DNA of 64,000 nt. It comes from Adiantum capillus-veneris. Its lineage: Eukaryota; Streptophyta; Polypodiopsida; Polypodiales; Pteridaceae. The DNA lies in assembly GCA_014529385.2 (NCBI GenBank), contig CM043945.1, forward strand, positions 548,312-612,311. The letters are read 5' to 3'. A model generated the notes under the pieces. That model had not been told where the DNA came from. It made no database searches and saw only the letters and a program-made list of their open reading frames with translations. The translations under genes and the position numbers were made by a program. Numbering within the stretch: the stretch's first letter is position 1; each line of letters begins with the position of its first letter. This document shows positions 30,880 through 42,271 of the stretch, piece after piece.

Positions 30880-33120
30880 TTAAATGCCAAGACACGAGTG
30901 AATCTCTCCAAGATCCACCATATCAAATGCAGAAGATAATAACTTTTTCACTTGCTGAAGAAATCTCAAATCATTGGAAACAAGGATGGTATCATCCACA
31001 TAAAGAGCAAGAATCACAAAACTGCTACCTTGGCGTTTTATGTATAAGTTGGGGTCTGACGAGCAAGAGATGAATCCTTTAGAGGTGAGAAAAAGATCAA
31101 ATTTTGTATACCAGGCTCGCGAAGCTTGTTTGAGACCATATAGTGCCTTATGGAGTTGAGCAACAAGGTCTTCTTTACCTGGAATAACAAACCCTTCTGG
31201 TTGTTCCATATAAATTTCCTCTTCCAAGTCACCATTAAGAAAAGCAGTTCGCACATCCATTTGATGAGCTTCTAAATCAAATTGAACAGCAAATGCCAAT
31301 AAAACTCGAACACTTGTAATATGAACAACTGGTGAAAAAGTCTCTTGATAATCAACACCAGCTACTTGGGAGTAACCTTTTGCAACTAAACGCGCCTTGA
31401 ACTTGTCAAAAGATCCATCTCCTATTACTTTTGTCTTATACACCCACTTACATTTAATAGATGTACGACCAGGAGGTAATTCAGTTAGTATCCATGTACC
31501 TTTAGAGATAAGAGAATCATACATTGCTTCCATAGCCTCTTGCCATTGATCCTTTTGTGGTGAAGATATAGCTTCATCATAAGTAACGGGATCTTCAAAA
31601 GTAGAAAAAGCATTATCAGCAATATCGTCATCATAAACATGACATGAGCCATGTTCAAAATCAATAGGCAGATCAACAAAAATATCAATATCATCATTGG
31701 CAACATTCGGAATGGATGGTTGTGAAGAGGAAAGTTGCTCTATAGGAAGAGTTTCATCTTCTGAAAGAAATGGAAAAGCCTGAAGCAATGATTTAGTATC
31801 ATCAGAATCATCCATGGACCATGAGCCTCCCATAAGCTGTTCGTTAAAAGTAGCATCACGATTCACAATTACTTTCTTGGAGGAAGGGTCATAGAATTTG
31901 TAGCCTTTGGAAGTGTCAGAATATCCAATAAAAATAACTTTAAGACCAGGAGCATCAAGCTTTGTTCGTGTTTCTTTGGGAACATGAATATAAGCAATAC
32001 ATCCAAAGGTTCGAAAATGAGATATAGAAGAAATGTCACCTGTCCATGCTGTGATGGGTATCTTACTAGAGGGTGCAGTAGTAGGAAGATGATTCTGAAT
32101 AAATACTGCTGTCAAAGTAGCTTCAGCCCAGAAAACACGAGATAAGCCAGAATGAATCAGTATACATCTTACAGCATTGAGAATAGTGTGATTCTTTCGT
32201 TCATCAACACGGTTCTGTTGAGGCGAATATGGAATAGTGTGTTCATGATGAATTCCACTGTTAGCATAGTAACTCACAAACTCTCGAGAAACATATTTGC
32301 CTCCATTGTCACTACGAAGCTTCTTAAGGCGACGACCAGTTTGAAGTTCCGCAGCCTTGTGGAATTGTTTGAAAACAAAGAAGGCTTCAGATTTTTTTCT
32401 AAGTAGAAATACAGTCGTATACCTTGAGAAATCATCAATGAAAGTAATGAAGTAGCGATATTGTGATCTCGAAGAAGGTAGAGGTCCACATATATCAGTA
32501 TGAACAAGATCCAAAATGTCATGAGAATGAGTTGTATTTGAAAGAGGAAAGGGTTTACGATTGTGTTTCCCAAGAGCACAAAATTCACAAACTTCCATAT
32601 GGGGATGGGCTTTAAGATCCATGCCATGAACAAGATCACGACGTTGAAGATCAAGGAGTTTTGAGAAATCAGCATGAACAAAACGGTGATTCCATACTTT
32701 GCAATCATGATCACCTAGAGTAGTGACAACATTTGCTACAGCATCGTTGAGAGAGAGTTCAAACAAATTACCGTTTCGAGGAGCAGTGGCTATAGTTTGT
32801 CCATCTTTCTCAATTCGGTATTTGGTATGATCAAATCCAACAAATAGACCAAGATCAACAAGTCTAGCAACTGAAAGAAGATTACATTGAAGATCTGGTA
32901 CATGCAATACTCCTCGCAAAATTTGAGTGGAAGAAGATAAGGTACCAAGATATAGGTCTCCAATACCCTTTACTTGACACGTAGTATCATCAGCAAGATA
33001 AACAACACGTTGAACTGGCAGTGGATGATAGTTATGAAGCCACTTAGACTGATATGTCATATTTCCTGTAGCACCAGAATCGACAATAAAAAGTGATCCA
33101 TCACGTACATGAAGTATTCT
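30880..33120 (-). pseudogene. Copia 2 protease-integrase-RT
   Basis: The frame reads IVDSGATGNMTYQ (protease, about 33087-33050), integrase (HRFVHADFSK ... CEFCALGK, FIDDFSRYTT, LRSDNGGKY, NRVDERKNH) and RT (KWVYKTKVIGDG, EAHQMDVRTAFLNG, LALYVDDTILVS). Gly-Gly-Lys replaces the usual Gly-Gly-Glu after the second Asp, and DERKN replaces AERKN, the catalytic Glu being kept. It ends at TAA 30882-30880, after which the same frame resumes, so this is a nonsense change. A frameshift separates it from the upstream zinc-knuckle frame at about 33120-33170. Confidence 0.9.
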
Positions 33121-33209
33121 GTCTGGAGCAACTGAACATAGGACGCAACTTGTTTCTGTACAATGTTGTTTCGATGTTCAGTAGCATATGCTCTATTCCG
33201 ATTTGTGTC

Positions 33210-34266
33210 AAATCGACGCTTATAGCACATATGAGTGGGATGATCAGATCGTCCACAATATTCACAAGAAGAAGAAGAAGAGTCTCTAGATAAACGGTTG
33301 TTTTGTGGTAACATTGTGTTCTTCATCATATTGACCTACCCAACAATCATCTTCAGTATGGCCATTTCTGTTGCAGTAAGAACATTGCTTATTAGGAAAT
33401 TTGAGACGAGAGAAAATATTACCGCGACGGCCACCTCTGCGGTTTCCTCATTGAAATGGACGCCTTCGAGCATAATAAGCACGTTCCATCTATTGTGACT
33501 CAGTCTCCTCTTATGAAATCTTAGCTGTATCGTGACCAGCATTACGACGTTCTTGACGTTGAGAGTATTCAATTAAAGACATGCAGGCTTGGTCGAAATC
33601 AAGACCATCTTTATTAGAGAGAATAGTAACAATGTTATCATAAGAAGAGTCCTTCACCGTATCAAGGAGAAGTGTAATCAGTTGCTTTTGTGGAACAGGA
33701 TCACCGACAGCAGCAAGTTGATTAATAATAGATTTGAAAGATTCAATATGTCCTGTCATGGCAGTACAAACTTCATATTGTAACTTGTTAAGCAACCCTC
33801 TCAAATAAAGTATTTCTGTAACAGATTTCCTCTGAAATTTTGCAATAAGGTACTTCCATACGTCGTGGGAAGTAGGCAATTCATATATATCAAGCAAAAG
33901 GGAATTAGTAAGAGCAGAAAGAATATACCGATGAGCTGCTTTATCACGTCGTTGCCAATCCGTATAGACAACATTCCAACCTACAAATATAGGTCCTTCA
34001 GTGATAAGCACGTTATCATTATCCGTATCAATAGGCTGAGGTGGACAAACACGATTTCCAAGAACAACATCGGAGAGTTCACCGCCTTGAAGAATTAACA
34101 ACATCTTTGCTTTCCATCCTAGAAATCCTTGACTTTGGAAAGGAGGAACAGAACGTTGGCCAGAAGGAAAGCCGTTGACGAAAATATCCATAGCCATATC
34201 TTGTTGCGAGAAGACGTATAAGATAAGATTGCAGAATTCGCACACCATATATGGTGAAGTCCGCAA
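33210..34266 (-). pseudogene. Copia 2 gag with two zinc knuckles
   Basis: The 251-residue frame 34266-33511 includes a copia gag core starting at MAMDIFVNGFPSG, with HRYILSALTNSLLLDI, SHDVWKYLIAKFQ and LLLDTVKDSSYDNIV (UBN2-like). Stops and a frameshift follow. Two CCHC knuckles are readable on the minus strand: CSYCNRNGHTEDDC at about 33390-33345 and CEYCGRSDHPTHMC at about 33265-33220. They lie in different frames. The true start is probably the internal MAMD. Confidence 0.85.
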
Positions 34267-34656
34267 TTGAGAAAGAGAGAGATATGAGGACTACGTTCTG
34301 TCAACAATAAACGTAAGAAGGATGCTCAAGGAACGTCCAAAGATGTGAGAGACATCACCCCAAAAAGGTAGGGTAAACGAGACGTTAATAATAAAAGAGT
34401 CCTCAAAATAGAGTGGCGTGAGACGCAAGATTCATGGCCACAATAGGAATAGAAAAAAGCTAAATCTTCTCAAAAAAGTTAACGCCAAAATAAGAAAAAT
34501 GATCGCGGACGCTTCACAAAGAAGTAGGACGAAGAAAGCTGCGTCAAGCTCAATTGTAGTAAAAACAACATAACTTTCTGCTGCGAACTCCGATTGACGC
34601 AAACCTAGAGCTCAAACCGAAGAGCTTGAGGAGACAAACAAGTTTTCGATGAAAAG
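34267..34656 (-). other. Copia 2 leader, gag-proximal part
   Basis: Non-coding. It continues the copia 2 leader on the gag side of the PLE insertion. No ORF or repeat of note. Confidence 0.6.
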
Positions 34657-34704
34657 CTATAAAAGAAAGAAAAAATTCATAGTGAGCGGTTCTTGCAAAA
34701 AAAT

Positions 34705-34739
<35 letters not shown>

Positions 34740-36510
34740 GAGAGATAAAAAAGGTGGGGGGTGTGGGGTGCTAGAAAAAAACACCAGTTTTACACCAAAT
34801 GGGTTTCGCTTGAATTAGCTCATCAGTGGTGCAAAATTTAGGTGGAAGGGGGGAGTATAAATAGGGAGGAAAGGCTCAAAAATCTGTACAGAGCCCAATA
34901 ATCAAGGTAGGATGGTGCCAATTGAAGGAGAGTTACTCCCCAATTCTTTTAGCAGGTACTCAATAAAGAGGGGGAATTTGTAAGGGATGTACAAAAAAGG
35001 AGGCTATTAAAGAGTGTACCAAAGATTAATGGAGGGTTATGGGGTGTAATGGAGTTACAAGGAGGAGGCTAGACAAGGTGGCAAGTATCATGGATTACTA
35101 AGAGGAGGAGTATATGAGGTGTGGGTTTTTTTTCAGGGGGGGGTGGGGGGAAGGGGAAGGAAAGGAAGGGAAGGGAAGGGAAGGGAAAGGGAGATTATGT
35201 AGGATTGGGTTTTTCTGAAAAGAGAGATCCAAGATTTGGTGCATTGAGCCAACATAGGATTGGTTTTGGGAGGTGTGCCAGCTCGAGATTAGCTTTGATA
35301 AGATTAGAGAGAGTTTTGTTAATGGAGAGGGAGGGGTTAAGAGTGCGGGTGAGGGGTGAGAAAGGAATTTTTACAATGATGGGTGGTGGTTTGGTTTTGT
35401 GGTTTTTTTGTAGGAGGGAGGGTCTCAAGTGAGAAGAGACAAAACGAAAGCAAGCTTCCAAGAGAGAGGGGGGGTAACCTTTAGCCGAGGAAGATGGAAA
35501 CTCAGTGCTGTGATGCCGAGGTGGTGCCGAAGAGGATGCATCCGAAGAAGACGCAGCCCCTATGCTCTGATGCCAAGGCGGCGTTGAGGAATGCAGTGAT
35601 GCTAAGGCGGTGTTGAGGAGGAGGAAATCCTTGCGTTGTGAAGTCGAGGTCGTGCCGAGGAGGATGCAATACTTGTGTTATGATGCTGAGGTGGCGCCTA
35701 AGAGGATGCAACCCCCTATTATAAGGGCCTGCCACTACTGCCCGTTGTGTGTTATACTGTTAAAGGCAAGAGGTGCCTTCCTTCGCTGTGTAGGAGATAA
35801 GTAGATGCCTGCAGTCCGTGCCGCGGTTGAGTCCAAAGACAATAAACACTAGTGCAGTATGGGAGGTGAGAGATGTGGGAGGTGTGCGCTAGGTGAGCAA
35901 AAGATAAACCTGAAAGAGGCCGGTGTGAGTGGTGAGAGTGGTGCGGAGTATAGGTGAGCGGAGGCTATGGAGAAAAGGGGGGGGAAAAGATCGAGCTATA
36001 GTGGTGAGAGGAGTTGGGATGAAAAAAAAAAACTACGGAGAAGGTGAGGGGTGGCAAAGCAGGTGGGAATGACAGAGCAGGTGAGCAAAGTGATGATGGT
36101 GCGTAGAGTGATGAAGGTGCACCGTATGCAATGGCGTGCAGTTAGCTGTGGCAAGTTGTAGCGATCAAAACACGCGTGCCAAAACAGGATCTTGTGTAGC
36201 GCGTAAGCATCTCAGGCACTCGCATAGCAAGTAAGCAAGTGGTTGTTAGGGATATGGTGAGCCGGGCGGGCATGTTAAACAAGCGCAGGAGGGAAGGATT
36301 CGAGGTAAGTTTTTTGAACGTTTGGCAAGATGGGAGAGTAAACAGCAGTCAAATCCGTCCAATACTAAAGAATCCTACGGAAAGGCTTATTTGGAAATCT
36401 AGAGCAATAAATCTATAAGGCGTTCCCGCATGAAACGGGCGAGGATAAAAGGAGCAAGTGCTACGTTGATCATCATAGACGGATCCAGGAAAATCCTCTA
36501 ATGCAAAACT
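34657..36510 (-). mobile_element. PLE unit A (internally deleted)
   Basis: Keeps the 5' non-coding repeats (35505-36510), the last roughly 110 residues of the RT ORF (35461-35210) and the 3' region. ORF1 and most of RT are gone; the joint is at about 35484, where the RT side (TAACCTTTAGC on the plus strand) meets the 5' region. Its hammerhead has a mutated stem III (34787-34837). Poly-G of 33 bases (plus strand) at 34705-34737. Confidence 0.85.
34787..34837 (-). ncRNA. Hammerhead ribozyme motif, PLE unit A
   Basis: Minus strand: ATTTTGCACCA, CTGATGA, stem II GCT/AGC, GAAA, then CCCATT and TGGTGTAAAAC. Core is intact, but the stem III loop differs from the other units (CCCATT against CGCGTT) and the outermost stem I pair is lost. 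Probably weakened. Confidence 0.7.
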
Positions 36511-36625
36511 TATAAAAGACAGAAAAAATTCATAGCGAGCGATTCTTGCACAAAAATGGGGGGAAGGGGGGGGGGGGGGAGAGATAAAAGATGTGGGGGG
36601 TGTGGGGTGGTAGAAAAAAACACCA

Positions 36626-36676
36626 ATTTTACACCAAACGCGTTTCGCTTGAATTAGCTCATCAGTGGTGCAAAAC
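36626..36676 (-). ncRNA. Hammerhead ribozyme motif, PLE unit B
   Basis: Minus strand: GTTTTGCACCA, CTGATGA, GCTAATTCAAGC (stem-loop II), GAAA, CGCGTT, TGGTGTAAAAT. Stem I pairs over 10 bp with one G-U. Stem III is only A-U plus C-G. Cleavage expected after the second T of CGCGTT. Confidence 0.82.
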
Positions 36677-37029
36677 TTAGGTGGAAGGGGGGAGTATAAA
36701 TAGGGGGGAAAGGCTCAAAAATCTGTACAGAGCCCAATAATCAAGGTAGGATGGTGCCAATTGAAGGAGAGTTACTCCCCAATTCTTTTAGCAGGTACTC
36801 AATAAAGAGGGGGAATTTGTAGGGGATGTACAAAAAAGGAGGCGATTAAAGAGTGCACCAAAGATTAATGGAGGGTTAGGGGGTGTAATGGAACTACAAG
36901 GAGGAGGCTAGACAAGGTGGCAAGTATCATGGATTATTAAGATGAGGAGTATATGAGGTGTGGGTTTTTTTCGGGGGGGGGGGGGGGGGGGAAGGAAAGG
37001 AAGGGAAGGGAAGGGAAAGGAAAGGGAGA

Positions 37030-38406
37030 TTATGTAGGATTGGGTTTTTCTGAAAGGAGAGATCCAAGATTTGGTGCATTGAGCCAACATACGATTGGTT
37101 TTGGGAGGTGTGCCAGCTCGGGATTAGCTTTGATAAGATTAGAGAGAGTTTTGTTAATGGAGAGGGAGGGGTTAAGAGTGCGGGTGAGGGGTGGGAAAGG
37201 AATTTTTACAATGGTGAGTGGTGGTTTGGTTTTGTGGTTTTTTTGTAGGAGGGAGGGTCTCAAGTGGTAAGAGACAAAACGAAAGCAAGCTTTCAAGAGA
37301 GAGGGGGGGTAACCTTTAGCCCTAAGCCTGGAAAAGAAGAGGTTCCGGATGTTGATAAAGCCCTCTAGGGAGTTCTCTTGAATGATGTATCTTTTGATTT
37401 CTTGGAGAATGAAGGAGATCTTTCGGTGTGTTGGATGCCACGACTGCCAAGGGATATAATTGTAGGAGTTCAGAATTTTTTTATGACACTTAGAATCTAA
37501 AATCCCATGGGTGGAAAAGGAGGTTCCTTTGAAGAAGTGGATATCTAAACAAACCACCTCTTGTGAGGAGATGAGGGAAGAGATTTTTATATGTTGTTGG
37601 AGAGGGTGTCCATAGTTTTGCAGCATTTTGCCCAAACTCGAAGCAGGGCTATCCCAAATACCAAAAGCATCATCCACGAATGTTTTAAAGTAGAGAAGGG
37701 AGGGAGAGGCGAGGAGGTTCATGCCCTCTTCTAGGGAGCAAAGAAAGAGGCATGCATAGACTACGGCAAAGTTGGAGCCCATTGCCGTTCCTTTGATTTG
37801 GTGCCAACACTTTCCTTTAAAGGAAAGATAGTGATGGTTGAGAATAAGGGAGGCTAGGGATAGAATAAAGTGGATTTTGGGAAGGGGAAATAAGTTATGG
37901 ATGGTGTTTTTGAAAGCAAGAAGACCCTCTTGTATGGGAATGCTAGGATACAGGGTTTCCACATCAAAAGTGAATAGAAAAATGTGGGGAGGAAAAGTAA
38001 AGGTGGCTAGGTCCAAGATAAGGGAGTTGGAGTCTTGGAGGTGTTGGGTTTTAAACAAGAGGATAGGGTAGAGTTGCGCATGGAGCCATTTTGAAGCATT
38101 TTCCAAGATATGACCTTTGTAGGAACAGATAGGGCGACCAACAAGGGTGGGTTTGTGGATTTTAGGTAGGAGAAAGAAAGCGCATGGTTTAGGATAGGGT
38201 TTTCCAAGAGACGAGGATCTCAGGATAAAGATTTGTTCATTGTATGGGAGAAGGGGGTAACTTGATACAATGGAGGCGAGGAGGGAGGAGACAAAAGGTA
38301 AGGGGGGAGAAGAAATAAAGGAGTAGGTGAGTGGATCCGAAAGTCGGCGAAGTGCCTTATCATCATACCAAGCCGTTGAGAGATACAAGAGGGGGACTTG
38401 GTGCAA
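37030..38406 (-). CDS. PLE reverse transcriptase, unit B
   Basis: 458 residues, uninterrupted. Motifs: KALRRLSDPLTYSFI (22-31 region), LLPKIHKPTLVGRPIC (79-94), FTFDVETLYPSIPIQEGL (145-162, catalytic D148), IKGTAMGSNFAVVYACLFL (204-222), FVDDAFGIW (243-251, catalytic DD), and a thumb ending in LAHLPKPIVCWLNAPNLGSL (the PLE PKNL-type motif). Translation stops 10 residues later with no GIY-YIG domain, as in endonuclease-lacking PLEs of the Athena/Coprina type. The apparent start codon follows the internal deletion and is not the original start. Confidence 0.9.
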   Translation of the reverse strand: MHQVPLLYLSTAWYDDKALRRLSDPLTYSFISSPPLPFVSSLLASIVSSYPLLPYNEQIFILRSSSLGKPYPKPCAFFLLPKIHKPTLVGRPICSYKGHILENASKWLHAQLYPILLFKTQHLQDSNSLILDLATFTFPPHIFLFTFDVETLYPSIPIQEGLLAFKNTIHNLFPLPKIHFILSLASLILNHHYLSFKGKCWHQIKGTAMGSNFAVVYACLFLCSLEEGMNLLASPSLLYFKTFVDDAFGIWDSPASSLGKMLQNYGHPLQQHIKISSLISSQEVVCLDIHFFKGTSFSTHGILDSKCHKKILNSYNYIPWQSWHPTHRKISFILQEIKRYIIQENSLEGFINIRNLFFSRLRAKGYPPSLLKACFRFVSYHLRPSLLQKNHKTKPPLTIVKIPFPPLTRTLNPSLSINKTLSNLIKANPELAHLPKPIVCWLNAPNLGSLLSEKPNPT

Positions 38407-38738
38407 GGGTAGGATGGAGAGGGAGAGTTTTTAGGCTTTTTAAAGGGTTGATGAGAAAACCCCTCATGGGGGAATTTGGACAAGGGAGGGGAATTATGGA
38501 AGCCATGGTTAGAGTACTTTATAGGAGGAGGGAGTTTTTTATGGGAAAAGGAATGAGGAGTTTTGTTAACATGCTTCTTTGGTGGGGGTTTCTTTGATGG
38601 TGAGAGAAGATTATTAATTTGGGTAGTGACCTCATGGTATACCAATTCTCCCACGGTTTCTTCCTTAGGTAGGGATTCTATTTCCTCTAGGAGAGAGACT
38701 TGGGACCTCTTTCTAGCATTGTGAGCCGCCAAGTTCAA
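38407..38738 (-). pseudogene. PLE ORF2 N-terminal fragment, unit B
   Basis: Starts at Met or Leu in NLAAHNARKRSQVSLLEEIESL, then a Lys/Pro/Ser-rich linker. The frame is cut by the deletion at about 38390, where microhomology GAGAG occurs at both ends. It is in frame with ORF1 upstream across one TAA. Confidence 0.7.
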
Positions 38739-38885
38739 GGAAGAGGCTAAATGGGTTTGAAGGATCTCATTTTGTAAGAGAGCATCAAACTCATTAAGGG
38801 AAGCTTGCTTCCATAAAAGTAATTGGTTTGCCCAAGCGGAAGGTTGTACTCTACGGAAGGAGATGGGTGCAAGATTTTTAGTGAG

Positions 38886-39914
38886 TTATAAAAGCCTCTC
38901 TTCCACAATGTCATGGTAGTCATCAAAGCTTTTTTGGAGGTTCTTTACAAGTAAGGCTTGCGCTTGAATATACGCTTTGGTGCAATCGAGCTGGTATTGG
39001 ATATTGAGGGTTTCTAGTTTAGCGCTTAAGAGCGCTTGTGTATATGAGTCTTCCAAGGTAAGACGTGGAGGTTTCATGCAAAGTTTATGTGGAGCTTTTT
39101 GGTTGGCAAGAAGGTTTTGTAGGTGGGAGAGGTGAGAATTTGCTTTATGGAACATAAGGTTTCGAGCCTTAAACTCCTCTAAAGAGAAGGATACAATTTT
39201 ATGGAATTCCAAAGGCTTGTTGATGGCGGGAAGAATGGGAAGAGACATAGACGAGGATGAAGGGGTCAAATTAGAGACGCTTGTGGAGAGAGAGCCGAAG
39301 GAAAAGGGGAAATTAAGGGAGGGATTGGCGAGGATGCCGCCAAATTTAGAGCATGAGGAGTTCGTTATGCCATATTGAGGTGAAGCGGTGGGAAAGCCTT
39401 TGACAGTAGAGGGGATGGAGAGTTGGTCTAAATCTTCCATAGGTAGGTTTGCGGTAAGACCCAAAATTTCTTCCGGGCTAAACAAAGTTTTCTTTGAGGG
39501 TGTAGAGGTGAGGGTAGAGGCTTGCATTGGCGTGGTTAAAGTAGGATTGATGAGGCTCGCCGCCGATACAAATCCGGGAAAGGTACAAACACCGCCGGGA
39601 GAGGTATTAAGAGCTTGGGTATCCATAGGGGTAGGGAAGGAGGAAGAGGATTGGATGTTGGGAGGGTTGGTGGGGAAATTAGTGGGCGAGGTAATGGGAG
39701 CTCCCACTATCCCCATGGTGGTGGGAATGGGGGTTACATTAGCGGGAGAGGGTGGGGGAGGGGGAGAGGTCTCCATCCGGCTAAATAAAAGGCTCCGGGT
39801 GGGAATCAAGTTTGCCGCCCAGACAGATCTTTTAGGTAGTTTGTGAAGAGGCCGTGTGACTAGTGCCTTGGTAGTTTGTATAGCGGCAATGTCACCAGTG
39901 TCTTGGTTGAGCAA
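38886..39914 (-). CDS. PLE ORF1 (structural-like), unit B
   Basis: 342 residues. METSPPPPP at 39774 is the probable start, because the same start is kept in unit C (45534). The middle is Pro/Ser/Thr-rich with no domain; the last 90 residues (ARNLMFHKANSHLSHLQNLL ... DYHDIVEERLL) are helical and probably a coiled coil. ORF1 proteins of this kind precede RT in several PLE groups but their role is unknown. TAA 38888-38886 ends it; the frame continues into ORF2 without other stops. Confidence 0.65.
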   Translation of the reverse strand: MLNQDTGDIAAIQTTKALVTRPLHKLPKRSVWAANLIPTRSLLFSRMETSPPPPPSPANVTPIPTTMGIVGAPITSPTNFPTNPPNIQSSSSFPTPMDTQALNTSPGGVCTFPGFVSAASLINPTLTTPMQASTLTSTPSKKTLFSPEEILGLTANLPMEDLDQLSIPSTVKGFPTASPQYGITNSSCSKFGGILANPSLNFPFSFGSLSTSVSNLTPSSSSMSLPILPAINKPLEFHKIVSFSLEEFKARNLMFHKANSHLSHLQNLLANQKAPHKLCMKPPRLTLEDSYTQALLSAKLETLNIQYQLDCTKAYIQAQALLVKNLQKSFDDYHDIVEERLL

Positions 39915-41493
39915 GTATTAGGGGTGACGGGGAGCCGTGCAAGAAGACAGCAGAGTCGGTGGGACGCCGTGCGAGAAGACTGTAGATTAGGCAGAGTCGG
40001 TGCGGAGCCTTGCGAGTAGTCAGCAGAAGTGGTTGCTCGTAATTGTGGCGTGCAGGAATACAGTGGCAGCCACTACAGCCTATGCCATAGCTATTGCAGC
40101 GGTCGGCACTACGTGCGAGATGACCACATCAGTAGTTGCAGCAGTTGGTAGCCCGCAAAAGTTCCGTTTCAGGGTCCGCTAGTGTCCCTGGATGACCTGC
40201 TCTATGCTCGAGCCGATGCAGAGCCGCTGAGCCTCTTCTGCAATTCATGCGCACTCGTACTTTAAAGGGCCCGTGTGCGCCACCTATGTTGTGAGGCTGA
40301 GGTGGTGCTGAAGAGGATGTAGCTGAAGCTGATGCCGCCACCTATGTTGTGATGGCGAGGAAGATGCAAACTCAGTGCTGTGATGCCGAGGTGGTGCCGA
40401 AGAGGATGCATCCGAAGAAGACGCAGCCCCTATGCTCTGATGCCGAGGCGGCGTTGAGGAATGCAGTGATGCTAAGGCGGTGTTGAGGAGGATGAAATCC
40501 CTGCGTTGTGAAGTCGAGGTCGTGCCGAGGAGGATGCAATACTTGTGTTATGATGCTGAGGTGGCGCCTAAGAGGATGCAACCCCCTATTATAAGGGCCT
40601 GCCACTACTGCCCGTTGTGTGTTATACTGTTAAAGGCAAGAGGTGCCTTCCTTCGTTGTGTAGGAGATAAGTAGATGCCTGCAGTCCGTGCCGCGGTTGA
40701 GTCCAAAGACAATAAACACTAGTGCAGTATGGGAGGTGAGAGATGTGGGAGGTGTGCGCTAGGTGAGCAAAAGATAAACCTGAAAGAGGCCGGTGTAAGT
40801 GGTGAGGGTGGTGCGGAGTATAGGTGAGAGGAGGCTATGGAGAAAAGGGGGGGGAAAAGATCGAGCTATAGTGGTGAGAGGAGTTGTGATGAAAAAAAAA
40901 AACTAAGGAGAAGGTGAGGGGTGGCAAAGCAGGTGGGAATGACACAGCAGGTGAGCAAAGTGATGATGGTGCGTAGAGTGATGAAGGTGCGCCGTATGCA
41001 ATAGCGTGCAGTTAGCTGTGGCGAGTTGTAGCGATCAAAACATGCTTGCCAAAACAGGAGCTTGTGTAGCGCGTAAGCATCTCAGGCACTCGCATAGCAA
41101 GTAAGCAAGTGGTTGTTAGGGATATGGTGAGTCGGGCGGGCATGTTAAACGAGCGCAGGAGGGAAGGATTCGAGGTAAGTTCTTTGAACGTTTGGCAAGA
41201 TGGGAGAGTAAACAACAGTCAAAGACGTCCAAAACTAAAGAAGCCTACGGAAAGGCTTATTTGGAAATCTAGAGCAATAAAACTAAGAGGCGTTCCCGCA
41301 GGAAATGGGCGAGGATAAAAGGAGCAAGTGCTACGTTGATCATCATAGACGGATCGATGAAAATCCTCTAATGCAAAACTTATAAAAGACAGAAAAAATT
41401 CATAGCGAGCGATTCTTGCACAAAAATGGGGGGGGGGGGAGGGGGGGAGAGATAAAAAATGTGGGGGGTGTGGGGTGGTAGAAAAAAACACTA

Positions 41494-41544
41494 GTTTTAC
41501 ACCAAACGCATTTCGCTTGAATTAGCTCATCAGTGGTGCAAAAC
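41494..41544 (-). ncRNA. Hammerhead ribozyme motif, PLE unit C
   Basis: As in unit D except that stem III loop reads TGCGTT rather than CGCGTT, turning the C-G pair into U-G. Stem I (GTTTTGCACCA with TGGTGTAAAAC) is complete at 11 bp with one G-U. Confidence 0.8.
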
Positions 41545-41832
41545 TTACGTGGGAGGGGGGAGTATAAATAGGGGGGAAAGGCTCAAAAATCTGTACAGAG
41601 CCCAATAATCAAGGTAGGATGGTGCCAATTGAAGGAGAGTTACTCCCCAATTCTTTTAGCAGGTACTCAATACAGAGGGGGAATTTGTAGGGGTTGTACA
41701 AAAAAGGAGGCTATTAATGAGTGTACCAAAGATTCATGGAGGGTTAGCGGGTGTAATGGAGTTACACGGAGGAGGCTAGACGAGGTGGCAAGTATCATGG
41801 ATTATTAAGATGAGGAGTATATGAGGTGTGGG

Positions 41833-41876
<44 letters not shown>

Positions 41877-42271
41877 AGGAAAGGAAGGGAAGGGAAGGGA
41901 AAGGGAGATTATGTAGGATTGGGTTTTTCTGAAAGGAGAGATCCAAGATTTGATGAGCCAACATAGGATTGGTTTTTGGAGGTGTGCCAGCTCGCGATTA
42001 GCTTTGATAAGATTAGAGAGAGTTTTGTTAATGGAGAGGGAGGGGTTAAGAGTGCGGGTGAGGGCTGAGAAAGGAATTTTTACAATGGTGGGTGGTGGTT
42101 TGGTTTTGTGGTTTTTTTGTAGGAGGAGGGTCTCAAGTGGTAAGAGACAAAACGAAAGCAAGCTTCCAAGAGAGAGGGGGGGTAACCTTTAGCTCTAAGC
42201 CTGGAAAAGAAGAGGTTCCGGATGTTGATAAAGCCCTCTAGGGAGATCTCTCGAATGATGTATCTTTTGAT

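Larger units (their letters stand above)
36511..41380 (-). mobile_element. PLE unit B
   Basis: The most readable unit: 5' repeats (about 40370-40600), ORF1 (39914-38886), a conserved in-frame TAA, the start of ORF2 (38738), an internal deletion near 38390, and a complete RT core (38406-37030). Then comes a C-rich tail and hammerhead. Compared with unit C about 0.85 kb is deleted, removing the N-terminal RT domain. Confidence 0.88.

Noticed and set aside
35121-35432. Plus-strand ORFs over PLE units (also 36953-37270, 47533-47856, 45146-45652, 39388-39846)
   Set aside because: They are antisense shadows of the PLE ORFs, with Gly/Arg-rich translation from G-rich tracts.
36511-37030. GIY-YIG endonuclease after the PLE RT
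   Set aside because: Looked for in the frames after the RT stop of units B and C; only C-rich low-complexity sequence is there.
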